The notes beneath the pieces were generated by a model. That model ran no database searches. It worked only from the letters and a program-made list of their open reading frames with translations, and was not told where the DNA came from. This document shows positions 48,501 through 59,226 of a stretch of 64,000 bases of DNA, in pieces. Every line of letters begins with the position of its first letter. The stretch's first letter is position 1. The position numbers and the translations under genes are program-made. The stretch is from Nyssa sinensis (lineage: Eukaryota > Streptophyta > Magnoliopsida > Cornales > Nyssaceae): positions 48,444,126-48,508,125 of the forward strand of contig CM018046.1 in assembly GCA_008638375.1 (NCBI GenBank), in the 5' to 3' direction.

Positions 48501-48964
48501 AGAGGAAATAAATTTGGAAGAATATTTGGGCCCTTGGGGCGTATTTTCTGACAAGAATGGAAATGACATTGTATATTGTAATAAATATGGAATTTATGAT
48601 CTTTTAGTTTAAGTGTAGAAGTAGATGTGATGGATTGTATAAGTAGGCGATGTATATTTAAATTTGATAAAGTTGTGGCCATCGAGTGAGGATGGATTGT
48701 GATATGTTTGTATATATATGATGTATTGTGTTTATCAGGGGAAAAAAGGCTCGAAAAACAAAGGAGGTTCTGCCAAAATTTTTATAAAACGGGAATGTAT
48801 GTGTATTGATGGATGTATAGTTATGTTAGTGGAATAGGAAAGTATCTAAATCAGCAGATTAGCTATATTAGTTAAATTGTTATTTATTTATTTATTTACT
48901 CGTTTATTTTATTTTCTTCCTTTAGTCGCGTCCCCGGGTTCGGTCGGGAATTCGGGGCGTGACA
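45556..48964 (+). mobile_element. 3.4 kb solo LTR nested in gag
   Basis: Begins TGTAGAGACTTGG and ends TTCGGGGCGTGACA, the usual gypsy LTR 3' end that precedes a primer-binding site. Here it is followed directly by gag sequence, so it is a solo LTR. ATGCT (45551-45555) and GTGCT (48965-48969) are the probable 5 bp target duplication with one mutation. Removing it rejoins the two gag parts. It belongs to the same family as the solo LTR at 16833-19942. It contains (AT)n tracts near 45944-45962 and 46156-46178. The ORFs within it, including the 231-codon minus frame at 47987-48682, have no family resemblance. Confidence 0.8.
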
Positions 48965-48969
48965 GTGCT

Positions 48970-50317
48970 GTTCTCTTTTCTGGACTATTGGCCCTCTTCT
49001 TGCTAAAGTCTTTTCTGTGGTCCTCCTTTTTATGATCCTCCCTCTTTGGATTATCTTTCTGGTTCTATTCTTTGCTCTTCTGGGATGTGCGGTTGGCTTC
49101 TTCCAAGTTGATGTACTTCCTAGCCCGGTCCATTAATGCCGCCATGTCGGCAGGAGGGCTTTTGGTTAATGAATCTCTAAAGCCACCGTGAGCAAGTCCA
49201 GCAGTTAAGGCAACTACAAGGAATCTTAGGTTGCAGTCGGTGATCTTCGTGAGTTCGGCATTAAAGCGCGCAATGTAGGCTCTGAGGGATTCCTCCTTAG
49301 TCTGTTTGACATTTAACAGGAATTCTGGTCCTCTTCTGAGTCTTCTGCTGGTCATAAATCTATCCAAGAATTGCCTACCGAGCTCGTAGAAGCCAGTAAT
49401 TGAGTTCAGAGGGAGGTGGTGGAACCATTTCAGAGCAGTTTCCTTCAAGCTGGTAATGAAAGTCTGGCACATAAAAGCATCAGAGGCCCCATAGAGGGTC
49501 ATCGTATGCTGGTAGTGCGAGAGATGATCTCCTGGGTCTCCAGTCCCATCGTATAGGGTGAACTTTGGCTCCATGAACTTTCTGGGCCTTTCTTCTGACA
49601 TGATGGCATGAGTGAATGGAGTGGCAAGTCTTCCGAACAGCCTGGCCAACTCATCCTGCTCTGGAGGGTTCTGCGCACCTCTCAAAGCAATTGTTCGGTC
49701 CATAGATTCGGCAATTTCTTCTACCCTCCGTGGGTCTCTGAACCGAACCTCTTGTAAACATTGTCTAATAGCCTCGGCTTTAGGGTAGTCGGGCTGAGTA
49801 CGTCCTTCGGACGGAAGCGGGTTCCGAACTAGAGGGATTGGTACTGCTTAGGGATGAGGCTCTTGTGGTGCCGGAGGTGCTCCCGAAGCCCTTGGATTGG
49901 GGCTCTAGTAGTGCTCCGGTAATGGACGTCAAGGACGAAGGCTGATGTTCCCCAGCCTGGGGCTGTTGACGGCTGCGGATCTCTGCCAACGCGAGCAACA
50001 CCCTGGGGGTGCCCAGGCTGGTTATTAGGAGCCTGCTCATGGGGCTCTTCATTCTCAGTGGTAATAGGAGGTTGTGTTCCCGCAGCAATGTTGACCGGCG
50101 GGTTAGGAGGACTCGTCCCTTGATTCTGTGTGAGCGTTGCCAATGTTCTAGTTATGGCAAGCAACTGTTTCTGCACCAGTTCGTTGTGTCGTTTGATTGA
50201 TTCGATCTCTTGTCGCATGGGATCAACTGTTGGCCCCTTTGCTCGTGGAACAGGCGGCCGACGTTGAGAGCTTTGCGGATTCTGAGTATTCTGTCGCGGT
50301 AGGAGATTTGGGGCCAT
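48970..50317 (-). pseudogene. gag 5' part of the Tat element
   Basis: ATG at 50317 opens MAPNLLPRQNTQNPQ, about 60 bp past the primer-binding site. A frameshifted Pro/Gln-rich segment follows. The conserved capsid-like region starts near 49800 (DYPKAEAIRQCL) and contains KFTLYDGTGDPGDHLSHYQ, a TLYGASDAFMCQTFITSL stretch and ALKWFHHLPLNSI, ending near SKE with a stop at 49065. This is the plant retrotransposon gag domain. Confidence 0.85.
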
Positions 50318-50373
50318 AGTTCTCCGGTGAGGAAAAAGATAAGTTTGTGAATAGAGCACTTGGAGATTAGTCG

Positions 50374-50391
50374 TTCCCACAGACGGCGCCA
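50374..50391 (-). other. primer-binding site of the Tat element
   Basis: TGGCGCCGTCTGTGGGA on the minus strand, three bases past the LTR end. TGGCGCCG matches the tRNA 3' end type used by Tat/Athila elements. Confidence 0.7.
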
Positions 50392-50394
50392 AAC

Positions 50395-51023
50395 TGACGC
50401 TGCACTTTTCGACTCGCAATAAATCTGGGCTCCACGACCTGTAGAACACTCAAAAAGGGGATCAGAGGACCACCAGATAGGCTTCGGTGGTAGCTGCTCC
50501 GATGCTTAAGTAAGTAAACGAAATTGAAAAAATGGTATTGAAAGCCAAAGAATGAGCATAAAAATAAAGCGTACCTTTAGGGTTTAATTTATAAACCGTG
50601 GCCTTCCTAAGTTGATTAGGATTTGGAGCCATGAATATAAGGATTTGATCATCGGAGATTGCAGTTACCTTATAGAATATAGTGTCGTAGATAGAGATAA
50701 CCATAGATAGTAGTTTCCTTGTCGAAGACTGTTTCCGCGTTGAAGATTGTTTCCTTATTCCCTGCTTGGCAGTTGTTAAGAAAACCATAAGGTCGGAACC
50801 ATCTGAAATACTGAGTGAATATTGCAGAGCCTAAGGTCTGGAGGATATGTGCATGAGAATGCCCTAGAGGCTCTGCCTGTTCTGTATGACCGAGTTTATC
50901 GGCTTTATAAGATATGTATATGAGAATGCCCTGAAGGCTGTGACTGCTCTGTATGACCGAGTTTATCGGTTCTGTAAGCACACGTGTCTTAAGGTGATTG
51001 GTGTGTCTGTTTGTAGTATATCA
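50395..51023 (-). repeat. 5' LTR of the Tat element
   Basis: 629 bp, about 94% identical by eye to the LTR at 36953-37581. Ends on the plus strand with GTAGTATATCA before the AAAAA target copy. Confidence 0.9.
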
Positions 51024-51074
51024 AAAAACATCTTTAAAAAATAAAATAGAAGTTAAGAATGACTAAAAGTATAA

Positions 51075-51274
51075 GGGTGTGCTTGGATAGTGATTCAGAT
51101 ATAATTTTTTGAAAAATATTTGTGAAAGTTTTGTAATTAATGTTTTAAAAACTGTGAAAATACATTTGAATATGGTCATTTAAATTTAAAAAATTAAAAA
51201 TAATAACTTGTTAAACACGTATACCGCTTTTTAAAATTTAAAATTTGTGTTTGAAAACTTAAACAAACATACCC
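51075..51274. mobile_element. Tourist-like MITE with TAA target duplication
   Basis: A 200 bp unit starting GGGTGTGCTTGG and ending CAAACATACCC, imperfect inverted termini, with TAA at 51072-51074 and 51275-51277. AT-rich and non-coding, as expected for a PIF/Harbinger-derived MITE. Confidence 0.6.
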
Positions 51275-51925
51275 TAAACCTTTTTTACTTGAAAATTGTG
51301 CCTTCAGGTATATAAGATGGTATGAATATGAAGCATCTCATTTTTTCCCTGTGTTTTAATGGTAATCAGATAATGGTGCAAATATATGAATTGTTAAATT
51401 TAATTTACTATAGATTACAACACTTTACTAATATTGCTTGAGTTGTTTTTATGTCCCATCAGCATGATATTAATTAAGTATACGATGAGTAGATATAACT
51501 AATAAAAAGATCAAGATTGGCTTATATTTGGGTGTTATTGATATAATTGTTATATTATAGACGTTGTTATTATATTGATGCCTATTATGTGTTGTGATAT
51601 TATTCTAAAGAGTAGACTTCAAATCAACTAAACAAATTCTTAAAAATGTTTTGATTGAACACAAATTCAAAAAATTATTTTTAAAAATAAAAATTATTCT
51701 TTATGTAAGCAAAAACAATTTCTAAAATATAAATTACATTGACTTTTTAAAAATATCTCTTCATTATAAGAACCTCTATTTTATTTTAAAATAAACACAA
51801 ATCTCTTCTTTCAAAATAGTACGTTGGGCAGTGTCAATTCACCAACTACTTTACAAATTTATCTTCATATATTAATTTTAGTTTTCAATTAAAATTTAAA
51901 TCTTTCATAAATAGGAAAATGCTTA

Positions 51926-52166
51926 GGGTATGTTTGGTTATGGTTTTAAAAATAGATTTTCAATTTTAAAACGTGTGTTACGCGTTTTAAAATTAATTTT
52001 TTTAATTTTTTAAAAAATATTTTTTAAAATTTTATAATTAATTTTTTAAAAATGTATTTGAATATAATAATCTAAATTATAAAAAATTAAAAAGATTAAT
52101 TTCAAAACGCGTATCACGCGTTTTAAAATTGAAAATCTATTTTTAAAACCATAACCAAACATACCT
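51926..52166. mobile_element. Tourist-like MITE with long inverted ends and TTA target duplication
   Basis: A 241 bp unit with near-perfect inverted ends of about 45 bp: GGTATGTTTGGTTATGGTTT at the left and its complement at the right, continuing through AAAATAGATTTTCAATTTTA and ACGCGTTTTAAAATT. TTA flanks it at 51923-51925 and 52167-52169. It can fold into a nearly complete hairpin. Confidence 0.8.
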
Positions 52167-52169
52167 TTA

Positions 52170-52970
52170 AATTTTCTTATTTAAATGCTTAAATTGTTAC
52201 AAAACTGTCTCACGTACAACACACCTCAACTAGTATGTCTGTGTATGCATAAGTAGAAGGAAGTGTGGGAGAGATGAAATGGTTTAAAGATATTAAATAT
52301 TAATAAATTTCACACTGAATTTGGAGAATAAAGTTGTCAATGCAATTATCATTCCGTGTTACATTAAAATGTACTTTTTTTTTTTATCCCTTTGTATTTA
52401 CAATCATGATGAGAAAATTTACATGTTTTTTGAATTTATTTTGATATAAATTCAACTTTTTTTAGCTAAAAATTGTAGGGGTGGGAGAAATCCAACTTTG
52501 GTGCATGTGGGTGTAAGGACTTAAACTAGAGCTATTCATAAAAATAAAAAAATTAAATCTTAAAACTCAATTTTCTTACTCATAAAAACAAGATTACAGA
52601 CTCCTTCACATTCATTATCAAGAATTTTGAGTTTTTTTTTTTGATATCTAGAAATATATAAATAGAGGGAAAAACAATTATACATAATATTTTGTTTATT
52701 CCAAATTTATTTATAGTTCCATCATTCTAAATTCAAATTTATTAATATGATTCTAAATTCAAATTTATCTGAAAAAAAGTCTCATTATAAAAAGAAAAAA
52801 AAAAAGAAATTAAACGTGCTCGGACCGAACCGGACGGTCCAGTTTAAGAAATTCCCTGAGATTTTACGGTTCCATTACAACGGACTCGAGCCACCGAGTT
52901 AGTCGGTTCTGGTGAGTCGTAATCTGAGATTGAGTCGGTTTGGTCTGTGTCGCCTAAATCAAGCTCGATA
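52170..52970. other. upstream region of STA1
   Basis: AT-rich to about 52800, then rising GC content towards the gene. No other gene recognised. Confidence 0.5.
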
Positions 52971-52971
52971 T

Positions 52972-52979
52972 AACCCTAA
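52972..52979 (+). promoter_or_regulatory. telo-box-like AACCCTAA in the STA1 promoter or leader
   Basis: AACCCTAA lies about 125 bp upstream of the ATG. Telo-boxes are common near the start of plant housekeeping and translation- or splicing-related genes. Assigned by sequence and position only. Confidence 0.35.
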
Positions 52980-53103
52980 TCCAACGAGCAACAGCTAACT
53001 CTTCGCTTTTGGGAGTTGGGACTCGAAGATCACACAGACGCTTTCTTCATCAATTCAGGTACTCTCTGAACATTTTCTTTATCCTTTTCACTAACACGGA
53101 GCC

Positions 53104-56100
53104 ATGGTGTTCATCAAATCAATTGATAACAAAACCTTAGTACTAGACGTAGAGCCCAACACTACCTCTTTCGAAACCCTAAAACGCAAAATCGAACAGA
53201 AATCGGGTGTCCCCGTCACCTTCCAACGCCTCTTCCTGTCTCCCCGCCGATTAGTCGCCCGCAACGAATCTATCCCCATCTCCGACCTCGGCGTCAAGCC
53301 GAATTCTACCCTAACACTACACCTCCCTCTCTTCGGAGGCATGCAAGCCCCCGTAATGGCCAAGAAATCAGAATTCCTCAACACGAAACCACCGCCGAAT
53401 TACGTCGCCGGGCTGGGCCGTGGTGCCACTGGGTTCACTACCCGATCTGATATCGGCCCTGCCCGTGCTGCACCTGACCTCCCTGACCGGTCAGCCACCA
53501 CAATTGGCGGTGCGGGACCATCGGGGGTTGGACGCGGGAGAGGCAAAGGGCCCGGTGAGGAAGAAGAAGAAGATGAGGCTGAGGATAAGGGATACGATGA
53601 GAATCAAAAGTTTGATGAGTTTGAGGGGAACGATGTTGGGTTGTTTGCATCGGCTGAATATGACGAGGAAGATAAGGAAGCTGATTCAGTGTGGGAGGCC
53701 ATTGATAAGAGGATGGATTCGAGGAGGAAGGATCGGAGGGAGGCGAGGCTTAAGCAAGAGATTGAAAAGTACAGGGCCTCTAACCCGAAGATTACTGAAC
53801 AGTTTGCAGATTTGAAGAGGAAGTTATATACATTGTCCGCTCAAGAGTGGGATAGTATTCCCGAAATTGGGGATTATTCCTTGCGGAATAAGAAGAAGAG
53901 GTTTGAGAGTTTTGTGCCTGTTCCGGATACACTTCTTGAGAAGGCTAGGCAAGAACAAGAACATGTTACTGCACTGGATCCAAAGAGTAGGGCAGCAGGT
54001 GGGACGGAGACCCCATGGGCGCAGACCCCAGTTACTGATTTGACCGCAGTAGGTGAGGGGAGAGGTACTGTATTGTCACTGAAGTTGGACAGGCTTTCTG
54101 ATTCAGTGTCGGGGTTGACTGTTGTTGATCCGAAGGGGTATTTAACTGATCTTAAGAGTATGAAGATTACAAGTGATGCAGAGATATCCGATATTAAGAA
54201 GGCTCGATTGTTGCTTAAGTCGGTTACCCAAACAAATCCTAAACACCCACCTGGTTGGATTGCGGCTGCGAGGTTGGAGGAAGTTGCGGGTAAGATACAG
54301 GCAGCGAGGCAGTTGATTAAGAAAGGCTGTGAGGAGTGCCCCAAAAATGAGGATGTCTGGTTGGAAGCATGTCGGTTGTCTAGCCCTGATGAAGCCAAGG
54401 CTGTGATAGCCAAGGGAGCGAAGGCAATTCCCAATTCAGTGAAGTTGTGGATGCAGGCTGCAAAGTTGGAGCATGATGATGCAAACAAGAGTAGAGTCTT
54501 GAGGAAAGGGCTTGAACACATACCCGATTCGGTGAGGCTCTGGAAGGCAGTTGTGGAGCTTGCAAATGAGGAGGATGCGAGGCTTTTGCTTCAGAGGGCT
54601 GTGGAGTGCTGCCCCTTGCATGTGGAATTGTGGCTTGCCTTGGCGAGGCTGGAAACCTATGATAATGCGAAAAAGGTTCTCAATAGGGCAAGGGAGAAAC
54701 TCTCTAAGGAGCCGGCTATCTGGATCACTGCTGCAAAGTTGGAAGAAGCTAATGGGAATACTGCTATGGTTGGAAAGATTATTGAAAGGGGTATTAGGGC
54801 TTTGCAAAGGGAAGGATTGGTGATTGACAGAGAAGCTTGGATGAAGGAGGCTGAGGCTGCTGAACGAGCTGGGTCCGTTGCCACTTGCCAAGCTATAATT
54901 CATAACACAATTGGAATTGGAGTGGAGGAGGAAGATCGGAAGAGAACATGGGTTGCTGATGCAGACGAGTGCAAGAAAAGGGGCTCCATTGAGACAGCCA
55001 GAGCAATCTATGCTCATGCCCTTACTGTGTTCGTAACCAAGAAGAGTATATGGCTTAAAGCAGCACAGCTTGAAAAGAGTCACGGGACCAGGGAATCTCT
55101 TGATGCCCTGCTTCGCAAAGCAGTCACTTACAGGCCACAGGCTGAGGTTCTATGGTTGATGGGTGCCAAAGAGAAATGGCTTGCCGGAGATGTGCCTGCG
55201 GCTCGAGCAATTCTCCAAGAAGCTTATGCTGCTATTCCCAATTCTGAGGAGATTTGGCTTGCTGCATTCAAACTTGAATTTGAGAACCATGAGCCTGAAA
55301 GGGCAAGAATGCTCCTCGCAAAAGCCCGAGAAAGAGGAGGCACAGAAAGAGTGTGGATGAAATCAGCCATTGTTGAGAGGGAATTGGGAAACACCGCAGA
55401 GGAGAGGAGGTTGCTCAATGAAGGGCTGAAACTCTTCCATTCATTTTTCAAACTATGGTTGATGCTTGGACAGCTAGAGGAACGGCTTGGTCACTTGGAG
55501 CAAGCTAAGGAAGCATATGAGTCGGGCATGAAGCACTGCCCTGGTAGTATTCCCCTTTGGCTCTCTCTTGCTAACCTTGAAGAGAAGATGAACGGGCTAA
55601 GTAAAGCTCGAGCAGTTCTCACCATGGCCAGGAAGAAGAATCCTCAGAACCCTGAACTTTGGCTTGCTGCAGTGCGAGCTGAATCAAGGCATGGATATAA
55701 GAAGGAAGCCGATATTCTGATGGCAAAAGCATTGCAGGAGTGTCCCAATAGTGGTATTTTATGGGCAGCTTCCATTGAGATGGTCCCTCGTCCCCAGCGA
55801 AAAACCAAGAGCATGGATGCTCTAAAAAAATGTGACCATGATCCACATGTCATTGCAGCTGTGGCTAAGTTGTTTTGGCATGACAGAAAGGTGGATAAAG
55901 CTAGGAGCTGGCTCAACAGGGCAGTGACTCTTGCTCCCGATATTGGGGATTTCTGGGCATTATACTACAAATTTGAACTTCAGCATGGAACTGAGGAGAA
56001 CCAAAAGGATGTATTGAAGAGGTGCATTGTTGCAGAACCAAAGCATGGTGAGAAATGGCAAGCAATATCGAAGGCCGTGGAGAACTCCCACCAGCCAACA

Positions 56101-56172
56101 GAAGCCATCTTGAAGAAAGTAGTGGTTGCTCTAAGGAACGAAGAGAGTTCTGCCGAGAATAGCAAACACTAG
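53104..56172 (+). CDS. STA1: STA1 / PRP6 pre-mRNA splicing factor (U5/tri-snRNP)
   Basis: A single uninterrupted frame of 1022 codons, near the 1029 residues I recall for Arabidopsis STABILIZED1. In the nucleus PRP6-type proteins bridge U5 and U4/U6 in the tri-snRNP; plant STA1 also affects cold tolerance and mRNA stability. Residues 1-75 are the ubiquitin-like N-terminal domain that marks the plant protein ([22 protein letters not shown]). Residues about 93-260 form the PRP1 N-terminal domain ([30 protein letters not shown]), with an acidic run near 150-162 and [20 protein letters not shown]. From about 370 to the end run the HAT/TPR-like helical repeats, with regular W..AA.LE spacing. The ATG context GCCATGG is strong. 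No frameshift or missing segment is seen. It is GC-richer than its surroundings and convergent with POR. Confidence 0.97.
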   Translation: MVFIKSIDNKTLVLDVEPNTTSFETLKRKIEQKSGVPVTFQRLFLSPRRLVARNESIPISDLGVKPNSTLTLHLPLFGGMQAPVMAKKSEFLNTKPPPNYVAGLGRGATGFTTRSDIGPARAAPDLPDRSATTIGGAGPSGVGRGRGKGPGEEEEEDEAEDKGYDENQKFDEFEGNDVGLFASAEYDEEDKEADSVWEAIDKRMDSRRKDRREARLKQEIEKYRASNPKITEQFADLKRKLYTLSAQEWDSIPEIGDYSLRNKKKRFESFVPVPDTLLEKARQEQEHVTALDPKSRAAGGTETPWAQTPVTDLTAVGEGRGTVLSLKLDRLSDSVSGLTVVDPKGYLTDLKSMKITSDAEISDIKKARLLLKSVTQTNPKHPPGWIAAARLEEVAGKIQAARQLIKKGCEECPKNEDVWLEACRLSSPDEAKAVIAKGAKAIPNSVKLWMQAAKLEHDDANKSRVLRKGLEHIPDSVRLWKAVVELANEEDARLLLQRAVECCPLHVELWLALARLETYDNAKKVLNRAREKLSKEPAIWITAAKLEEANGNTAMVGKIIERGIRALQREGLVIDREAWMKEAEAAERAGSVATCQAIIHNTIGIGVEEEDRKRTWVADADECKKRGSIETARAIYAHALTVFVTKKSIWLKAAQLEKSHGTRESLDALLRKAVTYRPQAEVLWLMGAKEKWLAGDVPAARAILQEAYAAIPNSEEIWLAAFKLEFENHEPERARMLLAKARERGGTERVWMKSAIVERELGNTAEERRLLNEGLKLFHSFFKLWLMLGQLEERLGHLEQAKEAYESGMKHCPGSIPLWLSLANLEEKMNGLSKARAVLTMARKKNPQNPELWLAAVRAESRHGYKKEADILMAKALQECPNSGILWAASIEMVPRPQRKTKSMDALKKCDHDPHVIAAVAKLFWHDRKVDKARSWLNRAVTLAPDIGDFWALYYKFELQHGTEENQKDVLKRCIVAEPKHGEKWQAISKAVENSHQPTEAILKKVVVALRNEESSAENSKH

Positions 56173-58515
56173 TGGCCTATAATATTGGGGGTTTTCCCTC
56201 TTGTTTATGTAGTTGAGAATTGTCTTGGTACAAGGAATGAAATTTACTGTGATTATCTTTCTTACTAGCCTATTCTATATGCCCTAGGAGTTCTGCTCAT
56301 TCTTCAGGTATATCTATATATACTGTTTTAGAAGCTGAAGCTGATATTAAAGCATTATTTACATTAATTGTTAGATTTTCTAGTTTTTAATTCTGTTATT
56401 GCAATTTTTTTGCAGGTTAAAAGTCTCTTGTTTATGTTTATCTTGGATGATGGATGTGGATAATTTTTTTTATTTGTTAAGTTCTGCATGTTCTAATATT
56501 GACACGAAAAATGATCATGGATGATTCTTCTTGGACATTTGATAGCCTTGCATAGGAGTATGAGTGGTGAAATTGAATGAAGATTTCTTCTTTGGAATAT
56601 CATTAGCAGTTATCTTGTATTTATCCAACACATACTTATAAAAAAAAAAACAAAAATCTGTGACATGCAAGAAAGGAGAAACAAATTTCCTCTGACCACC
56701 CAGCATTCATTTTCTTGTGGATATAATCATTAAACTCCATTATCGCTCACTTAAATAAGTCATTAAACTCTATATCTTTATGTACACTCTCTGTCTGGAT
56801 TTTATATGATCAATATAATATTTATTTCTTTATTTATAGGTTATATTACATTTTCCTGCATTGTTTTTTTTTCTTTCTTTCTTTTTTTTTTTTTTGGGGG
56901 GGGGGGGGGGGGGGTTGTTGGGGAGAATACTTTTTTTAATAAGTGGAATGCTTAGTGGACATAAATATTTCAGTGAGAATTTTTTCTCCTGCAAGTTGGT
57001 AAGAAGGATTATTACTTACCAAAAAAAAAAAAAGTTGGTAAGAAGGATTACTGAACAGCTGCAAATATTTTGCTCTGATCCAAGAAGAAGACTGACAGGA
57101 GTAAGAGAAGGATCTCCTGCAGAAAGTTCATGATGTAATTGTTGGTCATTTAAATGTCATGAATCATGATTTTATGACAGGATCTCCTCCAGTTGGCATC
57201 TTTCCCAAGAACATTTTTGCCAGGACCTTGTTAATTTCTTCTTTCTGCATTTGTTATATATATCCTGGGTATCTGATATTATGTCTAATGTTGCCCTTTT
57301 TTTGTTATGTAATTTTTTTGATTTTATATAGCCATGGGCTGAATGGATGAAGCTCTTTTCTTGTAATGGATAAAGCTCTTATTAGTTGGATGCAGCTTTT
57401 ACTGGATAAAAAGCTTTTAACTTTTTTGGGGTTCTTCAATAGATATAGCTCTTTTGGCTTGTGCATAGGCTCTTACTTGTTGGTTGGCTTCTTAGTTGTG
57501 TATAAACTACAACTTGGTTAACTTTTTCACCTTTTGGACTTTCTTACTTTGTAACTTGATTATTGGGGTCAGATTAGCTTTTGGGGAGCTTCTGTAATCA
57601 CAAACTATAAAGATCAGAAGTGAGGTTCCCAACTTTGTTTTTTTTTTTTTTCTTTCTAGAATTGAGAATCTCTCCTCAATGTTTGGTCTTGTAACTACAA
57701 GCAACATATATTAAGAATTGTGAGTAGGATTTATGGAGCTTAAATTCAAGATCCCCAACCCTCTTATTATGTTCATTAAGTTAATTTCTCTTATTATGTC
57801 CATTTAGTTGCATGGTTGATTCAAAATAAATGTAGTGTCCATATTGAACACTTTATGTTACAACTTATGTAAAATCACCATTTTACTTCCGAAATATAAC
57901 AAGATTATTAAAAGATATGGATATGTCGCTGTGTACTTGAATTCGAGGATTTGGTACATCTGACACTAACACACATTTTTCTTGATCAGTTAAAGGGTAT
58001 TTTATTATTTACACGGAGGCGAACCCATGTACAGCTTAAAGACATACATGCAACCGAGAAACGTACCAGAGTTTATGTAACATAGCTTAAATCATTAGAA
58101 GTCCAAAATACAAGGAAAACTTGGCATAGTACAAGAAAAACTTGGTATCTTAGAAGTTATTAGTGTCCTTTTCTGTAGTCTGAAGGGTTGTGGGTTGGGT
58201 ATATGTACGAATTCTTTTCCTGTATTCTTGTGGAAAAATGCTTCAATGTCATGATGAGGTTCCTTGTAGCTTGTGACAGTTTTTAATTGTTTCCAAGAAG
58301 TTTTGCCTAGAGCCTTTTGTGTAATATTATAGGAGAGGTGAGGTTGTCTGGTTTACCTAGAGATGCACTATAATAAGTTTGCACACTTGGTGTTTCTAGT
58401 ATTTTTTTTTTTAATTTAAAATTATCACACCATATTATATGCCATTTATACTTTATCTTATAGCATGATTAGGTGTGCATATAAATATTTCATTTATACC
58501 ATCTACGCGACAGGT
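56173..58515. other. 3' flank of STA1 and unassigned DNA
   Basis: 56173-56350 probably contains the 3' UTR and polyadenylation region. A T-run followed by a G-run lies at 56882-56914. A roughly 21 bp direct repeat around GTTGGTAAGAAGGATTA occurs near 56995 and 57034. No coding exon was recognised. Confidence 0.5.
56882..56914. repeat. T-run followed by G-run
   Basis: About 14 T followed by about 19 G. Same polarity as the five compound runs in the protease gene. Confidence 0.9.
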
Positions 58516-58517
58516 TT

Positions 58518-59226
58518 TATTTGGATACTACATGAAAATTATTTTTTCCTTGATTGGTACATTATTAAATGAGAAATATATAGTATTGCATGAAAAATAT
58601 AATCTGTTGCTTATTTTTTATTATTAAAACAGAATTTTTAAGCATATTATGTGATTTTTTCGGCGATGATGCATCAGAAAAATTCAAATGCCTTACATTG
58701 CTAAACTTAGAATTGTCTCCCATTAGTAGTAGGAGTTCTTGGAATTATTTATTATTATTTTTGTTGATAGGTGGAGTTCTTGGTGATGCTTAAAAGCATT
58801 GTGGAAGCTCTGATGGAAGACCTGGAAACAGTGCAGAAATTCACATCAAGATTTCTAGTGTTTGGATTCACATGAAAATTATGTTTTTTCCTTGATTTGT
58901 ATGATATTAAATGAGAAATATATAGTATTGCATGAAAAATATAGTCTGTTGCTTGTTCTTTATTATTAAAACAGAATGATTAAGCATATTAAGTGATTTT
59001 TTCAGCGATGATGCATCAGAAAAATTCAAATGCCTTGTAAGAGAGGGCAAGAATTTATACCTTAAAATCCATTCAAGTATAGACAGCAGTTCTAAACTTA
59101 GAATTGTCTCCTGTTAGTAGTAGGAGTTATTGGAATTATTTATTTATTTATTTGTTGATAGGTGGAGTTCTTGGGGGATGGAAGACTTGGAAACAGTGCA
59201 GAAATTCACATCAAGATTTCTGGCTG
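58518..59226. repeat. tandem direct duplication of a roughly 343 bp unit
   Basis: Copy 1 is about 58518-58860 and copy 2 about 58861-59226. Shared blocks include ATTAAATGAGAAATATATAG (58564 and 58906), GCGATGATGCATCAGAAAAA, a GTAGTAGGAGTT stretch, TTGTTGATAGGTGGAGTTCT and CAGAAATTCACATCAAGATT. Copy 2 has an extra block of about 60 bp and lacks about 24 bp. No protein-coding frame spans it. Confidence 0.85.

Larger units (their letters stand above)
36953..51023 (-). mobile_element. decayed Tat-lineage Ty3/gypsy LTR retrotransposon, 14 kb
   Basis: Two 629 bp direct repeats (36953-37581 and 50395-51023) with TGA...TCA ends are flanked by AAAAA at 36948-36952 and 51024-51028. Next to the right-hand LTR on the minus strand lies TGGCGCCGTCTGTGGGA, the primer-binding-site type of the Tat/Athila group. 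In order on the minus strand: gag (split by a solo LTR), aspartic protease, RT, RNase H, integrase, a 66 bp minisatellite, a region with an opposite-strand ORF, a polypurine tract (GGGGGGAG near 37586-37594) and the 3' LTR. A separate RNase H after the RT connection and an antisense ORF near the 3' LTR fit the Tat lineage (Grande/Retand-like). By eye the LTRs differ at about 36 sites (near 6%), mostly transitions. Stops, frameshifts, a duplication and the nested insertion make it inactive. Confidence 0.92.

Noticed and set aside
47987..48682. 231-codon minus frame within the 3.4 kb solo LTR
   Set aside because: His/Thr/Ser-rich, with no domain, and wholly inside an LTR. The related LTR at 16.8-19.9 kb does not keep the frame.
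53874..55083. Two minus-strand frames of 215 codons each opposite STA1
   Set aside because: They are antisense shadows of the GC-richer STA1 coding sequence. The plus-strand protein is a full-length family match, and the minus translations look like no protein family.
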